DNA of 64,000 nt from Symbiodinium natans (lineage: Eukaryota > Sar > Dinophyceae > Suessiales > Symbiodiniaceae). The notes below the pieces were generated by a model, which saw only the letters and a program-made list of their open reading frames with translations, had not been told where the DNA came from and did no database searches. Of the stretch, positions 51,881 through 62,400 are shown piece by piece; position 1 is the first letter of the stretch, and each line of letters opens with the position of its first letter. The stretch is taken from the NCBI GenBank assembly GCA_905221605.1, contig CAJNDS010001446.1, positions 1,235,815 to 1,299,814 of the forward strand, given 5' to 3'. The translations under genes and the position numbers were made by a program.

Positions 51881-52758
51881 ACCCGCTCCAGCCTGACGAT
51901 CGTGCCAAACTGGGTGCCTTGGGTTTCCCCCTCCCTCCGCTCCCCCAGGCCGCTGCTGCATCTGAGCCTGTGCGACGCTCGCGCTCTCCTACTCCCACTT
52001 CCGCTGTTGTGGCCTGTTCAGGTTCTAGGCCTAGGTCGCCTCCCCCTGGTTTGCCGGGTTCCCTAGTCTCCCCAACTCCAACCGGCACGCCGCCTTTGTT
52101 CATCAAGCTTTGCGCCGGTAGTGCCCTGCTTTCACAAAAGGCCGAGGAGGCTGGTTTTCGGTCTTTGGCTGTTGACCATCATGGCAATCGCTTTAAGCCG
52201 CATGTGCATGTTCTGCAGCTGGATCTCCGCAGCCCCTCCTCCTGGGAGTTCCTTCGTGGCGTCTTGTCATCCCAAGCCGTGGCTCATGTTCATATTGCCG
52301 TGCCGTTCGGCACCTGCAGCCGCGCCCGCGATTTGTCACCTGGGCCCCCCCCTCTGCGCGACCTCCATCATGTCTGGGGTCTTCCGGGGCTCTCACTTAC
52401 TGATCATGCTCGTGTCCAAAGTGCCAATGCAATCTATGAGGGCGCTGCTGGTTTCTTCGAATTTATCCTGGCTTCTTTTCCTCAGACCGGCGTCTCAGTG
52501 GAGAACCCTCTGCATTCCTGGCTTTGGATGTTGCCGCCTTTTGCTTCTTTGATGCAGCGCTGCACTTTCGTTGCTTTTGCAGGCATGGCTCCAACAGGCG
52601 CAAGGCTACGGGCCTTCTCACCAACGTACCAGGTTTGGGGGTCCTTAGTGGACCGTGCCCAGGTTGTGCTGTGCATCAGCCCTGGCAAGTCCAAAACGGC
52701 GAGTTTGCCACCGCCCGTGAGGCGGCCTACCCGCTTCTTTTCTGCCAGCGGTTCGTAG
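51769..52758 (+). CDS. cytosine-methyltransferase-like domain of element B
   Basis: After a Pro-rich linker the domain starts near 52095: LFIKLCAGSALLSQKAEEAG is the AdoMet-binding motif I, and FRSLAVDHHGNRF motif II. HIAVPFGTCSRARDL is the place of the catalytic P-C loop; here the residue after Pro is Phe, with Cys three further on, so cytosine methylation activity is doubtful. SVENPLHSWLWMLP stands for motif VI (E-N-V in active enzymes). Capture of cytosine methyltransferases by dinoflagellate retrotransposons has been described. The ORF overlaps the RT ORF by 235 bp in another frame, and the typical sequence (ATAREAAYP) goes on in the RT frame, so oxygenase, methyltransferase and RT were probably one polyprotein. 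Confidence 0.6.
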   Translation: MSWKHGAITFDVYRLWHKVLPWTGRRLVLVGFTPASCHPLQPDDRAKLGALGFPLPPLPQAAAASEPVRRSRSPTPTSAVVACSGSRPRSPPPGLPGSLVSPTPTGTPPLFIKLCAGSALLSQKAEEAGFRSLAVDHHGNRFKPHVHVLQLDLRSPSSWEFLRGVLSSQAVAHVHIAVPFGTCSRARDLSPGPPPLRDLHHVWGLPGLSLTDHARVQSANAIYEGAAGFFEFILASFPQTGVSVENPLHSWLWMLPPFASLMQRCTFVAFAGMAPTGARLRAFSPTYQVWGSLVDRAQVVLCISPGKSKTASLPPPVRRPTRFFSASGS

Positions 52759-55115
52759 CGGCGGTTGCGGCCTCTGCTTCAGCATCTGGGTTGGGCCCTG
52801 ATCCCGATGCCCTTTCTGCCCATGCTTCCGCGCGTGCAGCCAACCACGTGCAGCCACGCGGGCGCCGCTTTCCGCCCCTCATACCCGAGTACAGCTATAC
52901 TGTCACTGTGTTTTCTGAGGTGCCGCCGCCACTCAATGCTAAGCGTTGCCTGCCAGATCCTTGGCTGGGTGTGCCGGCCGGCAGCCGTTTCCTGCGACAG
53001 TCACTTGAAAGGGGGGGAGTCGCTCTTCCCGACTTCCCAGGGCCGTCGTACGTTACCTTTGGCGAGCCGTTGCAGTATGTGCATCATGCGCTTTCCCTGC
53101 AGCATCCTTTTGACCTGGCTCGGGCCGTGCCTGATGACCTTCTGCGCGTACTCTTTAAGACTTTGACGGGTGGGCCTGTGGCAGTCCTCCGTTCTAGGTT
53201 GCTTAAGCTTCGGCAATGGCGAGCTTGGGCTAAAGAGCTTGAGTCGGAAAATGCAAAACTTTTTGCCTCGATGCACAAGGATGTCGCAGCCGTCCTCAGA
53301 GGAAAGAGGCTGGCCCTGCTCGAGAAAATTGGACGGTCTTTGGGTTGGCCGGATGAGGCCATCTATCGGGACCTTGCCGATGGTTTTCGCATAACCGGCT
53401 ATCTTCCTGCGACAGGAGTTTTTGAGCCTGACGTGCGCCCTGCAGAGCTTGATGAGCAGGAGTTCTGGACCCGAGCGCCCGCTCTCCAGAATTCCTTGGT
53501 GGAGAAGATTCGAAAGCAGGCCATTGCTGACTTCGAGCAACCCCTGTGGGAGCTGACTCTGGACGAGGCCGACCCGAACTCAAAGGCATGGCTTCACGGG
53601 CCTCTCTCCTTGGAGGAGGTCAGGCAGCGTTTCGGCGACAAATGGTGCCCTTGCAGAAGATTCGCGGTATGGCAAAAGAAGTGGCGACCTATCGACGATC
53701 TCAGCGAGAACCATGTTAACTCGACATTTGGAGCTTTCGAGAAGGTTGCCTTGAGGGCCCTCGACGAGATTGTGTGGGTCTGCTCAACGATCTTTCGCTA
53801 CGCTTCCTCCCGAGGAGATGTTTCTTTGACCCTTTCAGATGGCACGTGCCTGAGTGGAAAAGTACATGCCATGTGGGAGCAGAGTGATAACATCAGGCCC
53901 CTCACGAAGACCTACGACTTGAGGTCTGCTTACAAGCAGCTGCCGCTGCACCCAGAAGAGCAAAGGAAGGCTGTCATCATGCTGCGAGAACCTGGGACCC
54001 GTGAGCCCAGAGCCTTTGTATGCCGGACCCTACCCTTCGGTTCCGCGGCTTCGGTTCTGCAGTTCAACCGGGTCTCTTTGTTGCTTAGGCGCATCCTCCT
54101 TGAGGTCGACGTGCTTGCCTCCTGCTACTACGACGACTACCCTTGCACTGCGCCTAAGTGTCTTGCAGAAGCCACCGATGGCTGTGCCCATGCGGTTTTC
54201 ACTCTTTTGGGTTTTGACACTTCGGTGGACAAAGAATGTAGCTTTTCTACGCAAACCGAGCTGCTGGGTGTCACCCTTGATACTTCCGATCAAGGGTATC
54301 AGGCTGTCCGGGTAGCAAATAAGCCAGACCGTGCCAGCGCCATTGCTGAGTCACTCGAGATGGTCATGAAGCAAGGGAGAGTGAGGGTGGCCGAGCTTCC
54401 TGCCCTTTTTGGCAGGCTCCAGTTTGCCGAATCACAGCTCTCGGGAAGATCCGGCCGTCTGGCGTTGGCTGACCTTCGCAAGCTTGAGGCTGCGAATGCT
54501 GTGAGTGTTCCCTTAACGCCCCATCATCTTGAAGCCTTTGCTCTTCTCTTGCGCCGCATGCGCTCCGGGCCGCCCCGAAGCATTTCCACAGCGGGCGATC
54601 TTTTGCCCGTGCTTGTCTTCACCGATGGCGCATGCGAACCCAGGGGAGATAAGTTCGAGTGCAGTGTGGGGGGCTTGCTAATCGTTCCGGGCTCCCGCGC
54701 GACGATGAAGGTCTTTGGCTGCCGAGTGCCGGATGCCGTTGTGCAGGTGTGGGCAGAGGGAAGGAAACACATCATAGGGCAGACCGAGCTGTATGCCGTG
54801 GTCCTCGCTCGAGTGCTGTGGAGTAACGACCTGTCAAATCGTAGGGTCGTCTACTTTATCGACCATTCAGGCGTGCAGGGCGCATGCATGACCGGGACGT
54901 CATCCGACTCATCCTGGAGGCAACTTCTTATGGCCTTTGAAGTTGCAGATGAAGCGAGGCCTTGCATGTCCTGGTTCCATCGGGTTCCAAGCCACTCAAA
55001 TCCAGCCGACGCCCCGTCAAGAGGCCGTTGGCATGACATGTCGTGTTTCAAACCTTTTGTCGAGGAGACACCGCGTTGTTTCCTCACTGGCACAATCCTC
55101 GAAAGGATGGAGTGA
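52524..55115 (+). CDS. reverse transcriptase-RNase H of element B
   Basis: Copies element RNA into DNA and removes the RNA strand. 863 codons open; the true start is unknown because the ORF probably continues the methyltransferase frame. FATAREAAYPLLFCQRFVA lies near residue 64. The RT core has KWRPIDDLSENHVNS, TKTYDLRSAYKQLPL (Asp465), CRTLPFGSAASVLQFN and CYYDDYP (Asp537, Asp538). RNase H has FTDGACEP (Asp701), GQTELYAVVLARVLW (Glu755), YFIDHSGVQGAC (Asp780) and HSNPADAPSRG (Asp829), a full catalytic set. Typical dinoflagellate DIRS-like spelling. It ends at a TGA where an inverted repeat begins. Confidence 0.88.
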   Translation: MDVAAFCFFDAALHFRCFCRHGSNRRKATGLLTNVPGLGVLSGPCPGCAVHQPWQVQNGEFATAREAAYPLLFCQRFVAAVAASASASGLGPDPDALSAHASARAANHVQPRGRRFPPLIPEYSYTVTVFSEVPPPLNAKRCLPDPWLGVPAGSRFLRQSLERGGVALPDFPGPSYVTFGEPLQYVHHALSLQHPFDLARAVPDDLLRVLFKTLTGGPVAVLRSRLLKLRQWRAWAKELESENAKLFASMHKDVAAVLRGKRLALLEKIGRSLGWPDEAIYRDLADGFRITGYLPATGVFEPDVRPAELDEQEFWTRAPALQNSLVEKIRKQAIADFEQPLWELTLDEADPNSKAWLHGPLSLEEVRQRFGDKWCPCRRFAVWQKKWRPIDDLSENHVNSTFGAFEKVALRALDEIVWVCSTIFRYASSRGDVSLTLSDGTCLSGKVHAMWEQSDNIRPLTKTYDLRSAYKQLPLHPEEQRKAVIMLREPGTREPRAFVCRTLPFGSAASVLQFNRVSLLLRRILLEVDVLASCYYDDYPCTAPKCLAEATDGCAHAVFTLLGFDTSVDKECSFSTQTELLGVTLDTSDQGYQAVRVANKPDRASAIAESLEMVMKQGRVRVAELPALFGRLQFAESQLSGRSGRLALADLRKLEAANAVSVPLTPHHLEAFALLLRRMRSGPPRSISTAGDLLPVLVFTDGACEPRGDKFECSVGGLLIVPGSRATMKVFGCRVPDAVVQVWAEGRKHIIGQTELYAVVLARVLWSNDLSNRRVVYFIDHSGVQGACMTGTSSDSSWRQLLMAFEVADEARPCMSWFHRVPSHSNPADAPSRGRWHDMSCFKPFVEETPRCFLTGTILERME

Positions 55116-55213
55116 AAAGGGGAAAGAAGGCTGGTGGCTCTACGCCACTTCTTGTGTTTGAAATGTGGGCGTGGCTCCATGCCACGCGAAGAGATGTGTA
55201 CCATTCCCCTTTT
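55115..55213 (+). promoter_or_regulatory. 99-bp nested hairpin at the 3' end of element B RT gene
   Basis: AAAAGGGGAA (55115-55124) pairs with TTCCCCTTTT (55204-55213). Inside lie two smaller hairpins, GTGGC-TCTAC-GCCAC (55134-55148) and GCGTGGC-TCCAT-GCCACGC (55169-55187). It starts at the last base of the RT stop codon, so it would be a strong structure in the 3' end of the transcript. Confidence 0.75.
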
Positions 55214-55327
55214 CGCGTTGCGAAGGCAGAGAAAAACAAGGGATAGCTGTCCGCTTGCTGTTGAATCTTGGTCGCTGTTTTCAATAATTTGTTTTAATAT
55301 GTTTCGGCAACATATATTCGAACATGG

Positions 55328-55345
55328 ACTTCATCTTTGGCATAA
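55328..55345. repeat. right inverted end of element B
   Basis: ACTTCATCTTTGGCATAA, the inverted partner of 46746-46762; followed at once by the second GACAGC. Confidence 0.6.
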
Positions 55346-55620
55346 GACAGCTTTTTTGTGGTTTCAAAGAACCCTACGGCGTTCTGGCAGAGGTGACACA
55401 CGTGCCTGGTTTCAAAAACCAGTTGGCTGACGAACTTAGTCGGTGGCAGAGCGGCGCTCCGCCTCTGCCCTTGACTTCTCGGTTTCAGCCTCCTGTGCGC
55501 CGCCTTCTTGCTGGTGGAGTCAATCGGCTTCAGCTTGCGTCACCCTGCGGATTGGCGAAATGCTTCGCTGAGAAAAATGTCTCTGAATCATATGGCATGC
55601 CTATGCGTTTCCCGAAGGCT
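55346..55620 (+). pseudogene. element A: C-terminal end of RNase H
   Basis: From the GACAGC on: QLFCGFKEPYGVLAEVTHVP, GFKNQLADELSRWQSGAPP. H-V-P-G-x-x-N-x-x-A-D-x-L-S-R is the conserved end of RNase H in such elements. Joining to the left part across the element B insertion keeps the frame and gives a TGA at the joint where a Trp is likely in the parent. Confidence 0.8.
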
Positions 55621-55670
55621 TTTTTGGCTTTTCCCCGATATCTGCGGGTCGTGAAAACGATTTGGGTATT

Positions 55671-55943
55671 TTGGCCTTTCCCCGCTTTTTTCCCGTTACA
55701 GTTTTCTGTACGTGTCGGGGAAAAAGTTTCCGGGTACGCTTACTCGGATTCTTACCTTCGGGGGATTTGTTGCCTTGGGACACCCTGCGTTTTTTGCACG
55801 CCATTTCCTTCGGATGGAGACAAAAAAGGGAGTGCGCTGTATTTGGGTGCACTTGGCTTCATTTTATTTGAGATTATTCCTTCTCCGGTTTTGTTCGGAG
55901 CGGATGAATATCAGGTGAACGTAACGGACCGTGAGCTTCAAAC
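55671..55943 (+). repeat. direct repeat, copy 1 (about 273 bp)
   Basis: Starts TTGGCCTTTCCCCGCTTTTT and ends ACCGTGAGCTTCAAAC. Copy 2 is at 56214-56488. The copies are nearly identical, apart from an insertion in copy 2 near 56436-56450. Inside, CTCCG and CGGAG can pair around GTTTTGTT. Confidence 0.9.
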
Positions 55944-56095
55944 GGTATGTGTTTTTGAAACACGGCTGTTTGGGGCGGCTGGCCCGGAAGGCACCTGTTT
56001 TTCGCTCTAGGTGTTTTTGGGATTGATTTTTCATTGCTTGTCGCATGCTTCATTTGTGCTGCTTGGTATTCTTGCTTATTTTCCTTATTTTCCTG

Positions 56096-56143
56096 CAGCA
56101 CTTGTTGGCACGGGACCTGCCATCAGACAAGCGTTTTTAGTTC
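56096..56143 (+). repeat. segment shared with 23797-23844
   Basis: CAGCACTTGTTGGCACGGGA and the bases up to TTTTTAGTTC are the same at 23797-23844 but for one base. At 23.8 kb it begins a methyltransferase-like ORF; here the following sequence is different (TCCCACCTCC). Confidence 0.85.
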
Positions 56144-56213
56144 TCCCACCTCCTCCCCTTGCACCTGCCTTGGGGCGTTTCAACGCCTGCGGTTGTCTCG
56201 GCATTGGCCTTTC

Positions 56214-56488
56214 CCCGCTTTTTTCCCGTTACAGTTTTCTGTACGTGTCGGGGAAAAAGTTTCCGGGTACGCTTACTCGGATTCTTACCTTCGGGGGATT
56301 TGTTGCCTCGGGATACCCTGCGTTTTTTGCACGCCATTTCCTTCGGATGGAGACAAAAAAGGGAGTGCGCTGTATTTGGGTGCACTTGGCTTCATTTTAT
56401 TTGAGAATATTCCTTCTCCGGTTTTGTTCGGAGCGAATATATATTCGGATGAATATCAGGTGAACGTAACGGACCGTGAGCCTCAAAC
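56214..56488 (+). repeat. direct repeat, copy 2
   Basis: Second copy of 55671-55943; its right end touches the first unit of the satellite array. Confidence 0.9.
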
Positions 56489-59400
56489 AACGAAGAAGAA
56501 GATTTTGGGGAAGGGCGACGTCCCCAGCGACAGGGTTGTGCTGGGTTTGACCATGTTTTGAAGGGACTGAGAATAGCGGGTGGGTTTGGGGTGGGTTCGG
56601 CGTGGATTTGGGGTGGGTTTGGCTGGGTTTGACCATGCTTTGAATGGACTGGGGTGGGTTTGACCGTGTTTTGAATGGACTCGGGGTGGGTTGGACCTGT
56701 TTAGAAGGGGTGCGGATGGGTGGGGTGGGTTTGACCGTGTTTTGAAGGTGGGATGGCTTTGGGGTGGTTTTGACCATGCTTTGACGGGGCTAGGATGGGT
56801 TTGACCATGTTTTGAAAGGGCTGAGGGTAGCTTTCGGGTGGATTTGGGGTGGGCTTGGGCGGGTTTGACCATGCTATGAAGGGGCTGGGTTGGGTTTGAC
56901 CTCTTTTGAAAGGGTTGGGGTGAGGGGGGCTTGACTGTGTTTTGAAGAGGCTGGGAAGGGGGCTTAATTTCCACAGCAAGTGCTAGGAAACCGAGTTCCT
57001 GCCTCGGCTTAACCTGCTTGAGAACATAGCGAAGGTCACTTTCCTGCTGCGTGATGGAGGCCCTCCACCCCCGTCGTAGAGTCTTAGCAAAATGGACCAA
57101 GGTGGCGAGCCTGCCCGCGAACGGCGGAGTCGTTGTGTTCCCGAATTTCAAAACATTGTTTTGTTATTCCGGGAAACCTAGGACTCCACGGCGCTCTATT
57201 GGTAAATTGCAATTTGCGAGGACTCCGCCGACTCCGCCGAGGCTTGTCACGCCGACTCCGCCAGAGCTACAGTAGGTGCCCCTCTAATCTTGATTAGTGA
57301 CGCCGCGTAAGTGGGCAGGGGTACAGTTGCGGGAAGAGCACGTGACTATTCGCTGGAAGTGTATCAGATAGTAGAAGCAGAAGGCAGTGTGCGCGTGAGG
57401 CTTGCAGCTGTGATTCTGTCACCTCCAAATCTGGGGTCGAAAAATCTAGGCAATTCTGGCTTCGTGTGTGTGGGCCTCCCCTGTGCAAGTTTCTCTCATG
57501 TTGATCACTTCCACAAGAAAGCTGCTTGCGGAGGTTGTGGTTCTCAGTAATTGCTCTTTCCACGTTGAGTGCTTGTCTGTGGGGGGGTTTCACCCCCCCC
57601 AATCTAGTTCCAAATTGTATTGCGGGAGCTGGGTCCATTTCGCGGCCCCATTTTTGGGGCCGCGAGACGGCCCGTTTTTTTGGCCCTTGAATTTGAGCCT
57701 GTGGGCGCAAGCAACCGGATCGCGCCTGCCCTTTTTCTGGTAACTTTGGGCAGCGTCGCGCTGAGCGTGTGGGGGCTTGTCCGAAGCAGCTGCACGCTCG
57801 TCTTTGTAATGCTGCAGTGAGGCAGAACTGCAACTGTGGAGGCCCGTCCTGGCGAAGCCAGAGTTGCTTGTGTTTTGCGGCCCTGAAAGCAGGGTCGCCC
57901 GACTTCCCCGTAACTTGGGCTTCGTCCTGACGATGCTGCTGGCCCGCCAGTTGAGCTGCAGGTCTTTGTTGGTGTTTTCTGTGGATAGGAGTCACGCTTC
58001 AAGCTCTGGGGAGTTGACCAACGTGGCCTCAACGTTTTCTGCGGTTGTGCAGTCAGTCGTTTGCTAGACATTGCAGAATGAAAGTTTTTGGCAGGCTTGG
58101 GCTTTGAACAGCAAAGATATTTAAGCGTGTTGTTGTGCAGGCCCGGATTTTAAGTTGATTAAGTTGCCGTGCGCCCAACGAAGAAGAAGATTTTGGGGAA
58201 GGGCGACGTCCCAGCGACAGGGTTGTGCTGGGTTTGACCATGTTTTGAAGGGACTGAGAATAGCGGGTGGGTTTGGGGTGGGTTCGGCGTGGATTTGGGG
58301 TGGGTTTGGCTGGGTTTGACCATGCTTTGAATGGACTGGGGTGGGTTTGACCGTGTTTTGAATGGACTCGGGGTGGGTTGGACCTGTTTAGAAGGGGTGC
58401 GGGTGGGTGGGGTGGGTTTGACCGTGTTTTGAAGGTGGGATGGCTTTGGGGTGGTTTTGACCATGTTTTGACGGGGCTGGGATGGGTTTGACCATGTTTT
58501 GAAAGGGCTGAGGGTAGCTTTCGGGTGGATTTGAGGTGGGCTTGGGCGGGTTTGACCATGCTATGAAGGGGCTGGGTTGGGTTTGACCTCTTTTGAAAGG
58601 GTTGGGGTGAGGGGGGCTTGACTGTGTTTTGAAGAGGCTGGGAAGGGGGCTTGATTTCCACAGCAAGTGCTAGGAGACCGAGTTCCTGCCTCGGCTTAAC
58701 CTGCTTGAGAACATAGCGAAGGTCACTTTCCTGCTGCGTGATGGAGGCCCTCCACCCCCCGTAGAGTCTTAGCAAAACGGACCAAGGTGGCGAGCCTGCC
58801 CGCGAACGGCGGAGTCGTTGTGTTCCCGAATTAAAAAACATTGTTTTGTTATTCCGGGAAACCTAGGACTCCACGGCACTCTATTGGTAAATTGCAATTT
58901 GCGAGGACTCCGCCGACTCCGCCGAGGCTTGTCACGCCGACTCCGCCAGAGCTACAGTAGGTGCCCCTCTAATCTTGATTAGCGACGCCGCGTAAGTGGG
59001 CAGGGGTAGAGTTGCGGGAAGAGCACGTGACTATTAGCTGGAAGTGTATCAGATAGTAGAAGCAGAAGGCAGTGTGCGCGTGAGGCTTGCAGCTGTGATT
59101 CTGTGACCTCCAAATCTGGGGTCGAAAAATCTAGGCAATTCTGGCTTCGTGTGTGTGGGCCTCCCCTGTGCAAGTTTCTCTCATGTTGATCACTTCCACA
59201 AGAAAGCTGCCTGCGGAGGTCGTGGTTCTCAGTAATTGCTCTTTCCACGTTGAGTGCTTGTCTGTGGGCCAGAGTCGCCTGAGTGTAGCAGTCTGGAAAG
59301 CGCCAAAAATAGAAGAATTCGCGGCCCCAAACTGGGGCCGCCAAACGGCCCCAATTTTGGGGTCGCAGTTTCACCCCCCCCAATCTAGTTCCAAATTGTA

Positions 59401-62400
59401 TTGCGGGAGCTGGGTCCATTTCGCGGCCCCATTTTTGGGGCCGCGAGACGGCCCGTTTTTTTGGCCCTTGAATTTGAGCCTGTGGGCGCAAGCAACCGGA
59501 TCGCGCCTGCCCTTTTTCTAGTAACTTTGGGCAGCGTCGCGCTGAGCGTGCGGGGGCTTGTCCGAAGCAGCTGCACGCTCGTCTTTGTAATGCTGCAGTG
59601 AGGCAGAACTGCAACTGTGGAGGCCCGTCCTGGCGAAGCCAGAATTGCTTGTGTTTTGCGGCCCTGAAAGCGGGGTCGCCCGACTTCCCCGTAACTTGGG
59701 CTTCGTCCTGCAATGCTGCTGGCCCGCCAGTTGAGCTGCAGGTCTTTGTTGGTGTTTTCTGTGGATAGGAGTCACGCTTCAAGCTCTGGGGAGTTGACCA
59801 ACGTGGCCTCAACGTTTTCTGCGGTTGTGCAGAGTCGTTTGCTAGACATTGCAGAATGAAAGTTTTTTGGCAGGCTTGGGCTTTGAACAGCAAAGATATT
59901 TAAGCGTGTTGCAGGCCCGGAGTTTTAAGTTGCCATGCGCCCAACGAAGAAGAAGATTTTGGGGACGGGCGACGTCCCCAGCGACAGGGTTGTGCTGGGT
60001 TTGACCATGTTTTGAAGGGACTGAGAATAGCGGGTGGGTTTGGGGTGGGTTCGGCGTGGATTTGGGGTGGGTTTGGCTGGGTTTGACCATGCTTTGAATG
60101 GACTGGGGTGGGTTTGACCGTGTTTTGAATGGACTCGGGGTGGGTTGGACCTGTTTAGAAGGGGTGCGGGTGGGTGGGGTGGGTTTGACCGTGTTTTGAA
60201 GGTGGGATGGCTTCGGGGTGGTTTTGACCATGTGTTGACGGGGCTGGGATGGGTTTGACCATGTTTTGAAAGGGCTGAGGGTAGCTTTCGGGTGGATTTG
60301 AGGTGGGCTTGGGCGGGTTTGACCATGCTATGAAGGGGCTGGGTTGGGTTTGACCTCTTTTGAAAGGGTTGGGGTGAGGGGGGCTTGACTGTGTTTTGAA
60401 GAGGCTGGGAAGGGGGCTTGATTTCCACAGCAAGTGCTGGAGACCGAGTTCCTGCCTCGGCTTAACCTGCTTGAGAACATAGCGAAGGTCACTTTCCTGC
60501 TGGGTGATGGAGGCCCTCCACCCCCGTCGTAGAGTCTTAGCCAAATGGACCAAGGTGGCGAGCCTGCCCGCGAACGGCGGAGTCGTTGTGTTCCCGAATT
60601 TCAAAACATTGTTTTGTTATTCCGGGAAACCTAGGACTCCACGGCGCTCTATTGGTAAATTGCAATTTGCGAGGACTCCGCCGATTCCGCCGAGGCTTGT
60701 CACGCCGACTCCGCCAGAGCTACAGTAGGTGCCCCTCTAATCGGGAGTAGCGACGCCGCGTAAGTGGGCAGGGGTAGAGTTGCGGGAAGAGCACGTGACT
60801 ATTAGCTGGAAGTGTATCAGATAGTGGAAGCAGAAGGCAGTGTGCACGTGAGGCTTGCAGCTGTGATTCTGTGACCTCCAAATCTGGGGTCGAAAAATCT
60901 AGGCAATTCTGGCTTCGTGTGTGTGGGCCTCCCCTGTGCAAGTTTCTCTCATGTTGATCACTTCCACAAGAAAGCTGCTTGCGGAGGTTGTGGTTCTCAG
61001 TAATTGCTCTTTCCACGTTGAGTGCTTGTCTGTGGGCCATAGTCGCCTGAGTGTAGCAGTCTCGAAAGCGCCAAAAGTAGAAGAATTCGCGGCCCCAAAC
61101 AAACGGCCCCAATTTTGGGGTCGCAGTTTCACCCCCCCCCCAATCTAGTTCCAAATTGTATTGCGGGAGCTGGGTCCATTTCGCGGCCCATTTTTGGGGC
61201 CGCGAGACGGCCCGTTTTTTTGGCCCTTGAATTTGAGCCTGTGGGCGCAAGCAACCGGATCGCGCCTGCCCTTTTTCTGGTAACTTTGGGCAGCGTCGCG
61301 CTGAGCGTGTGGGGGCTTGTCCGAAGCAGCTGCACGCTCGTCTTTGTAATGCTGCAGTGAGGCAGAACTGCAACTGTGGAGGCCCGTCCTGGCGAAGCCA
61401 GAGTTGCTTGTGTTTTGCGGCCCTGAAAGCGGGGTCGCCCGACTTCCCCGTAGCTTGGGCTTCGTCCTGACGATGCTGCTGGCCCGCCAGTTGAGCTGCA
61501 GGTCTTTGTTGGTGTTTTCTGTGGATAGGAGTCACGCTTCAAGCTCTGGCGAGTTGACCAACGTGGCCTCAACGTTTTCTGCGGTTGTGCAGTCAGTCGT
61601 TTGCTAGACATTGCAGAATGAAAGTTTTTGGCAGGCTTGGGCTTTGAACAGCAAAGATATTTGAGACCATGTTTTGACGGGGCTGGGATGGGTTTGACCA
61701 TGTTTTGAAAGGGCTGAGGGTAGCTTTCGGGTGGATTTGAGGTGGGCTTGGGCGGGTTTGACCATGCTATGAAGGGGCTGGGTTGGGTTTGACCTCTTTT
61801 GAAAGGGTTGGGGTGAGGGGGGCTTGACTGTGTTTTGAAGAGGCTGGGAAGGGGGCTTGATTTCCACAGCAAGTGCTGGAGACCGAGTTCCTGCCTCGGC
61901 TTAACCTGCTTGAGAACATAGCGAAGGTCACTTTCCTGCTGCGTGATGGAGGCCCTCCACCCCCGTCGTAGAGTCTTAGCAAAATGGACCAAGGTGGCGA
62001 GCCTGCCCGCGAACGGCGGAGTCGTTGTGTTCCCGAATTTCAAAACATTGTTTTGTTATTCCGGGAAACCTAGGACTCCACGGCGCTCTATTGGTAAATT
62101 GCAATTTGCGAGGACTCCGCCGACTCCGCCGAGGCTTGTCACGCCGACTCCGCCAGAGCTACAGTAGGTGCCCCTCTAATCTTGAGTAGCGACGCCGCGT
62201 AAGTGGGCAGGGGTAGAGTTGCGGGAAGAGCACGTGACTATTAGCTGGAAGTGTATCAGATAGTGGAAGCAGAAGGCAGTGTGCACGTGAGGCTTGCAGC
62301 TGTGATTCTGTGACCTCCAAATCTGGGGTCGAAAAATCTAGGCAATTCTGGCTTCGTGTGTGTGGGCCTCCCCTGTGCAAGTTTCTCTCATGTTGATCAC

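Larger units (their letters stand above)
46743..55345 (+). mobile_element. element B: 8.6-kb recombinase/RT element nested in element A
   Basis: Contains, in order, a coiled-coil ORF, a tyrosine recombinase, a hairpin array, gag, a 2OG/Fe(II) oxygenase-like domain, a methyltransferase-like domain, RT and RNase H, all on the plus strand. It is bounded by GACAGC on both sides. The left end GTTTTATGCCAGATGAACTC and the right end read on the other strand, TTATGCCAAAGATGAAGTCC, form short imperfect inverted repeats. DIRS-like elements usually place the recombinase last and make no target duplication, so both the order and the ends are odd. The coding parts are mostly open, so it is younger than element A. 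Confidence 0.8.
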
